From Sphingomonas sp. OK281 (GTDB taxonomy: Bacteria > Pseudomonadota > Alphaproteobacteria > Sphingomonadales > Sphingomonadaceae), in NCBI RefSeq assembly GCF_900115295.1, contig NZ_FOVZ01000010.1:25739-89738 (forward strand): a DNA stretch of 64,000 nt, given 5' to 3'. Positions 60,450 to 64,000 of this stretch are shown here, in pieces; position 1 is the stretch's first letter; each line of letters opens with the position of its first letter. A model generated the notes under the pieces. It worked only from the letters and a program-made list of their open reading frames with translations, was not told the DNA's origin and did not search any database. Position numbers and translations under genes: made by a program.

Positions 60450-60662
60450 ATGGAGCACGCACCCGTGTCGATGCGCAATGACGCTGAACAGCTCTCTGAA
60501 ACGCACCCTCTGATCGCGGAAATCTTGCCCGAACTTCAGCGTGACGAGGTGCAGACGGCCTACTTCCAGTGCATGCAGGACGTTCCCGGAAGTCTGCTGG
60601 GACCGATCGAGGCGGAGTTCGCTAAGCGCGACCTTTCGCCTCACGCGACGGCGTTCGGTTGA
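60450..60662 (+). CDS. Small hypothetical protein
   Basis: Open frame of 70 aa (SETHPLIAEILPELQRDEVQ, then QCMQDVPGSLLGPIEAEF). Residue pattern is helical and acidic, plausible for a small protein, but no family is recognised and there is no clear ribosome-binding site. It could be a fragment. Confidence 0.35.
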   Translation: MEHAPVSMRNDAEQLSETHPLIAEILPELQRDEVQTAYFQCMQDVPGSLLGPIEAEFAKRDLSPHATAFG

Positions 60663-60893
60663 TCGCGAGCGTCATCAAAGCCGAACGGATCGCGGACGTT
60701 ATCGAGTAAGCTCCCTGCTGGCCCCATGTGGCACTCTCGGTTCTATCCATTCCTTGTTAGGGCCTTGGGTGCCTGCGGGTAGCGACCAGCCTCCCGCGTT
60801 CATTGGTTGCCGGTTATGTCTTGTCTTGAGCAATGCCATCGTTCAGCATCTGAACAGCAACGGCCAACGTTATAGCTTTGGAGAGCAACAGGC

Positions 60894-61862
60894 GTGGACA
60901 CCTTTTCGGAACTGCCCGTTAGAGACGGCGTTGGCCCTTGGCACCTTAACTATTTCCGAGTATTCATATCTGTCGCGCATAACCGGGTGCTGCCAAACGG
61001 CACCGGGTTGATGGGCATGATGCATGACCTATTGAAGAATGGTGGCGCGAGTGTTGTACCCGAGGCAAAGACCTGGAAAACTCGTTCGACATTAGCGTTT
61101 ACTGGGGTGGCGAAAATTAAGCCTTTCTCACGGGTGGGATTCGACGACTTTGCCAGTTTCACGCTGCCTCCCCTACACATCGATAGTGTCGGCCTGCCCA
61201 TACCTGCAGTCGCCCACTCGTTCACTGCGCAAACGTTAAAACGGAATTATGAATCGCCAGAAGATCGTGCCATCCGCAAGATCGCACGTATATATTTGAC
61301 GAATGACGGGAAAAAGCTGCGGGAAGCGCGCAACCGTATAAATCGCCGCGATCCATCGCGATCAAACGATATAATAGATGATATTGTTCGTTGGGTAGAA
61401 AATCGTGCCGTAGACGCAGCGGAGGATGCTCGAAAGCTCGAGGCGCAGCTGATTGACAAACTGTGCGATTACGCTGTCTTCGTGAATCAGCATCATTTCT
61501 TGGCCGGCCGCCGATCATTCTGGATCGGGCGAATTTCCGACTTTAAGCCGAGTCAGGCTGATTTGAGGAGCGCACACGTCAAGCCTCCCTTGGCGGATCT
61601 CTGGGTGTTTGAAACAGCCGCGGTTGAGCGCTTCTCTCGCTGGGATTTCCTAGGGACCACAGAAGCCGTAATGGGTGGCAATACAAAGATGATCGAGCCA
61701 ATCTGGATCGCAATGTGCGAAAATGTGGCTTCCAAGTTCGGTGCAAGCAACGGTTCGATTGAGGTCAAGCATGATACCGTTTGGAGCGAGAGCAGCGTCC
61801 TGCAAAGCCCAGTTTATCACGCGATAAAAGATCGGCACGCAGCGTTGTTGCCTAACCGTTGA
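60894..61862 (+). CDS. Orphan hypothetical protein in accessory DNA
   Basis: Protein of 322 aa without signal peptide, membrane segment or recognisable domain. The middle (about 120-190) is strongly charged and helical (ARIYLTNDGKKLREARNRIN). The start is GTG 60894, with GGAG about ten bases upstream. Base composition is lower in GC than the T6SS genes and the flanks are mobile DNA, which suggests acquisition by transfer. Function unknown. Confidence 0.6.
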   Translation: MDTFSELPVRDGVGPWHLNYFRVFISVAHNRVLPNGTGLMGMMHDLLKNGGASVVPEAKTWKTRSTLAFTGVAKIKPFSRVGFDDFASFTLPPLHIDSVGLPIPAVAHSFTAQTLKRNYESPEDRAIRKIARIYLTNDGKKLREARNRINRRDPSRSNDIIDDIVRWVENRAVDAAEDARKLEAQLIDKLCDYAVFVNQHHFLAGRRSFWIGRISDFKPSQADLRSAHVKPPLADLWVFETAAVERFSRWDFLGTTEAVMGGNTKMIEPIWIAMCENVASKFGASNGSIEVKHDTVWSESSVLQSPVYHAIKDRHAALLPNR

Positions 61863-62096
61863 GGCTAATACGGGCAGCCGGCGTCGCGCTTGGAATCGAT
61901 GCTGGGCGTCTGAGCCGACGCCGAGCGATAAGGGAGCCTACATGATGCCGACATCAATGTGATCGCCCGGGACCGCAGGCGTCTCAGGGCTAGTGGAATT
62001 CATGGGGCTTGTCCTACACGGGGCACGGCAGCGCCGCATCAGCAGCCGTGCGGAGGGTGGTCCGCTCCCGACGATCTGCTTGACCACTAGGGGAAG

Positions 62097-62457
62097 TCAG
62101 GACTGGATCCGCCAGAACTGCGTACTGAAGTTGTTTAGGCCGCCGAGATGCTCGTCGGTCGTTGCCTCGTAGGTTTCCGGTATGTCCTCGCCGCCGCCCC
62201 TAGTTCGTAGATATTCGTGGACCGAATGCAGCGCCGCGCCTCAACATCTCCCAGATCCGGTAGATCCGGTCCTGCTCGTCCTCTTCCCGCTTGGCCGCGC
62301 TCGGCTTCCGCTTGTACGTAGGCGTCAGGAATGCGGAACGATCGGAAACTTCGTGGCGGAAAGCGATGACACCGTGCGTCCAGTCGTCGTCGACAGACCT
62401 GCGCCACCGATAACTTACGCGGACCTCCATGCGCTTCTTAAAACGGGATGGCGTCAT
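62097..62457 (-). pseudogene. Small gene broken by a frameshift
   Basis: From ATG 62457 the frame reads VRVSYRWRRSVDDDWTHGVI and RIWEMLRRGAA and then ends early. In another frame the same strand continues sensibly as LHSVHEYLRTRGGGEDIPET to QFWRIQS, stopping at 62097. Joining them with one base changed near 62235 gives about 118 aa of protein-like sequence. No family recognised. It lies beside a complete IS element, in keeping with decay. Confidence 0.5.
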
Positions 62458-62544
62458 GATCTGATCGTCGACGTGGAAAAGTTAGAGGTTGCTCGGTTCA
62501 TTTGAACAGCTCGGCGCGATTGCTAAGTGGAGCGTCCGCCGGTA

Positions 62545-63369
62545 TCATGCCGCTGCGAGAAGCGGCCGGTTGAAGTAGACGTGATCGGGCGTCCTGCGGT
62601 CAAGCGACGAGTGCGGCCGTCGGCCGTTATAGAAGGCCAGATAAAGGCCGATCGAGGCGCGGGCCTCGCTGACCGAGCCATAGGCCCGCAGGTAGACCTC
62701 CTCGTATTTCACGGAGCGCCAGAGGCGCTCGACGAACACGTTGTCGCGCCAGGCGCCGCGGCCGTCCATGCTGATTGCGATCTTCTCGCGCTGCAAGACG
62801 GCGGTGAACGCCATGCTCGTAAATTGGCTGCCTTGATCGGTATTGAAGATCTCCGGCGCTCCGAAGCGCGTTAGCGCTTCCTCCAAAGCTTCGATGCAGA
62901 AATCGGTTTCCATCGTGATCGACAGCCGCCAGCTGAGCACCCGCCGGCTGAACCAGTCGACGATGGCGATCAGATAGACAAAACCCCGCGCCATTGGAAT
63001 GTAGGTGATGTCGGTCGCCCACACCTGGTTGGGCCGCATCACCGCCAGCTTGCGCAGCAGATAGGGATAGATCTTGTGACCCGGCGCCGGTTTCGACGTG
63101 TTCGGTCGCCGGTAGATCGCCTCGATCGCCATCTTCTTCATCAGCGTGGAGACGTGTAGGCGGCCGACTTTGACGCCTTCAGCGGCAAGCAGGTCGCGCA
63201 ACATCCGGCTGCCCGCGAACGGGAAATCCATGTGCAACGTGTCGATCCGCCGCATGATCGCGAGGTCGGCAGCCGAAGTAGGCCTGGGCAGATAGTAGAC
63301 GCTGCCGCGGCTGATCCCCAGTTCCCGCGCTTGCCGTGTCACCGGCAATGCATGCGAACGCTCGATCAT
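62545..63369 (-). CDS. IS3-family transposase OrfB (DDE integrase)
   Basis: Integrase subunit of 274 aa with an N-terminal HTH_21-type region (RIDTLHMDFPFAGSRMLRDL) and an rve catalytic core. The DDE triad is visible in VWATDITYIPM, FNTDQGSQFTS and FVERLWRSVKYEEV. The end RRPHSSLDRRTPDHVYF is typical of the family. ATG 63369 overlaps the orfA stop (ATGA). In IS3 elements a -1 frameshift normally yields an OrfAB fusion; a short A4 run (GCAAAACG) precedes the overlap. The gene looks intact. Confidence 0.93.
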   Translation of the reverse strand: MIERSHALPVTRQARELGISRGSVYYLPRPTSAADLAIMRRIDTLHMDFPFAGSRMLRDLLAAEGVKVGRLHVSTLMKKMAIEAIYRRPNTSKPAPGHKIYPYLLRKLAVMRPNQVWATDITYIPMARGFVYLIAIVDWFSRRVLSWRLSITMETDFCIEALEEALTRFGAPEIFNTDQGSQFTSMAFTAVLQREKIAISMDGRGAWRDNVFVERLWRSVKYEEVYLRAYGSVSEARASIGLYLAFYNGRRPHSSLDRRTPDHVYFNRPLLAAA

Positions 63370-63680
63370 CGTTTTGCGCTCGGCAACAGTCCTGCTTTGT
63401 TGAGCGCCCCGAACAAAAAATCGTTCACCAGCGTCAGCTCGCCAATCTTGGCGTGCAACGTCTTCACGTCGATCGCAGGCTCCGCCGGTTCGCTATGGCC
63501 GTCCGACCCGAAAACCCCCACTGCGCCTTCTAGCAACTGGCCGCGCCAGATCGTGATCTGGTTCGGGAGAACGTCGAACTGCTGCGCCAGCTCGGCTAGC
63601 GTCTTCTCGCCCTTCACGGCAGCCAGGGCCACCTTGGCCTTGAAGGCCGGGCTGTGGTTCCGGCGTGTTCGCTTCGTCAT
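63366..63680 (-). CDS. IS3-family transposase OrfA
   Basis: DNA-binding subunit of 104 aa. The helix-turn-helix region is HSPAFKAKVALAAVKGEKTL and AELAQQFDVLPNQITIWRGQ, followed by a leucine-zipper-like segment (VKTLHAKIGELTLVNDFLFG). ATG 63680 is chosen because MTKRTRRNHSPAFKAKV is the usual start; the open frame extends upstream into the inverted repeat. Confidence 0.92.
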   Translation of the reverse strand: MTKRTRRNHSPAFKAKVALAAVKGEKTLAELAQQFDVLPNQITIWRGQLLEGAVGVFGSDGHSEPAEPAIDVKTLHAKIGELTLVNDFLFGALNKAGLLPSAKR

Positions 63681-63925
63681 CTTATCTCCTGTTCGGAAGC
63701 CATGCTTGCCGCCTTCAGGCAGAAACTCCACTTAACAGCCTGTCCAGATTTGCCGAGCCACCTCTCATGCAGCAAGTTCGGGCGCATCATACAAGAACAG
63801 TGCCGGAATTGCGGGGGATACCTGCACTTTCGGCTCGGGCTGGTTCTCTGGGGATGCGGTACGGTCCGTCGTGTCAGGCATGGCATTATATAGCTCTAGA
63901 TTTGGCTAGGCTCAGGACTCGTTGA

Positions 63926-64000
63926 TCAGAGCCAGAAGATGACAGTGGCGGCGAGCGCGATAGCGGAGAAGAAGACCGTCGGGCATCGATCATAGCGGGT
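63926..64000 (-). CDS. IS5-family transposase, C-terminal end (partial)
   Basis: The last 24 codons before a TGA at 63926-63928 read TRYDRCPTVFFSAIALAAT and VIFWL, a C-terminus I recognise from IS5-family transposases common in sphingomonads (DRY/RYD end followed by a hydrophobic tail). The rest of the element lies beyond the window. The element end is probably close to 63909, where GGCTCAGGACTC begins; this is not certain. Confidence 0.7.
   Translation of the reverse strand, partial: TRYDRCPTVFFSAIALAATVIFWL

Larger units (their letters stand above)
62521..63737 (-). mobile_element. Complete IS3-family insertion sequence
   Basis: A 1217-bp element bounded by imperfect inverted repeats: TGCTAAGTGGAGCGTCCGCC at the left and, on the other strand, TGTTAAGTGGAGTTTCTGCC at the right (15 of 20 identical). 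It encodes orfA and orfB on the minus strand. The three bases flanking each end (GAT and GCC) differ, so no target-site duplication is seen, suggesting rearrangement after insertion or an imprecise end. Confidence 0.85.

Noticed and set aside
63654..63893. Short plus-strand frame across the IS3 right end
   Set aside because: It spans the IS inverted repeat and orfA antisense, so it is a chance frame.

Overview
The window is GC-rich, densely coded DNA typical of an alphaproteobacterium, most likely a sphingomonad (Sphingomonas or a close relative). This rests on codon use, the MFS-PlsC-AMP-ligase fusion, the gene families present and the IS types; no rRNA or other marker gene is here to prove it. 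Most of the window is one large type VI secretion (T6SS) supercluster, with a two-partner-secretion (TPS) operon embedded in it. A lipid/acyl-metabolism operon lies on the left and a mobile, partly decayed region on the right.

1-7291 (minus): a tightly coupled five-gene operon (all but one junction ATGA or TGATG). In transcription order it encodes an LplT-PlsC-acyl-ACP-synthetase fusion, a FabH/OleA-like ketosynthase III, an NAD-dependent 3beta-HSD/epimerase-type reductase, a metallo-beta-lactamase-fold hydrolase, and a coenzyme-F390-synthetase-like adenylate-forming enzyme cut by the window edge. A divergent TetR regulator (7449-8069) and a perfect 11-bp inverted repeat between the two transcripts suggest local control. 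8153-8829 holds a truncated gene next to a decayed IS3-family remnant.

8920-16794 (minus): T6SS spike and accessory block. Metallopeptidase candidate effector plus lipoprotein; VgrG; a DUF6931-like protein; FHA protein TagH; then a membrane-segment candidate effector plus lipoprotein. 17086-29696 (plus): OmpA-family protein, then tssA, tssB, tssC, hcp, tagJ, tssE, tssF, tssG, clpV, a small lipoprotein and an M15-type peptidoglycan peptidase. A strong hairpin separates tssC from hcp. 29759-34545 (minus): a prePAAR/PAAR-lipase effector with an ankyrin lipoprotein and an EagR-type chaperone; a secreted SH3-like protein; and a peptidoglycan-binding/GH24 lysozyme-type effector, split by a frameshift, with its lipoprotein.

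34867-48893 (plus): a four-gene unit of TpsB transporter, giant TpsA adhesin (2747 aa, with a recent 456-bp internal duplication), a CHAT-domain lipoprotein (putative caspase-like protease) and a CPBP intramembrane protease. 48897-50315 (minus) is an M23 endopeptidase. 50442-59901 (plus) completes the T6SS: tssK, tssL (with C-terminal OmpA-like domain), tssM, tagF, pppA, ppkA. No TssJ lipoprotein is recognisable. The TagH/PpkA/PppA/TagF set implies post-translational control by threonine phosphorylation.

59902-64000: sparse, lower-GC accessory DNA with an orphan ORF, a frameshifted small gene, a complete IS3-family element and the end of an IS5-family transposase. No CRISPR array, tRNA or rRNA was seen.
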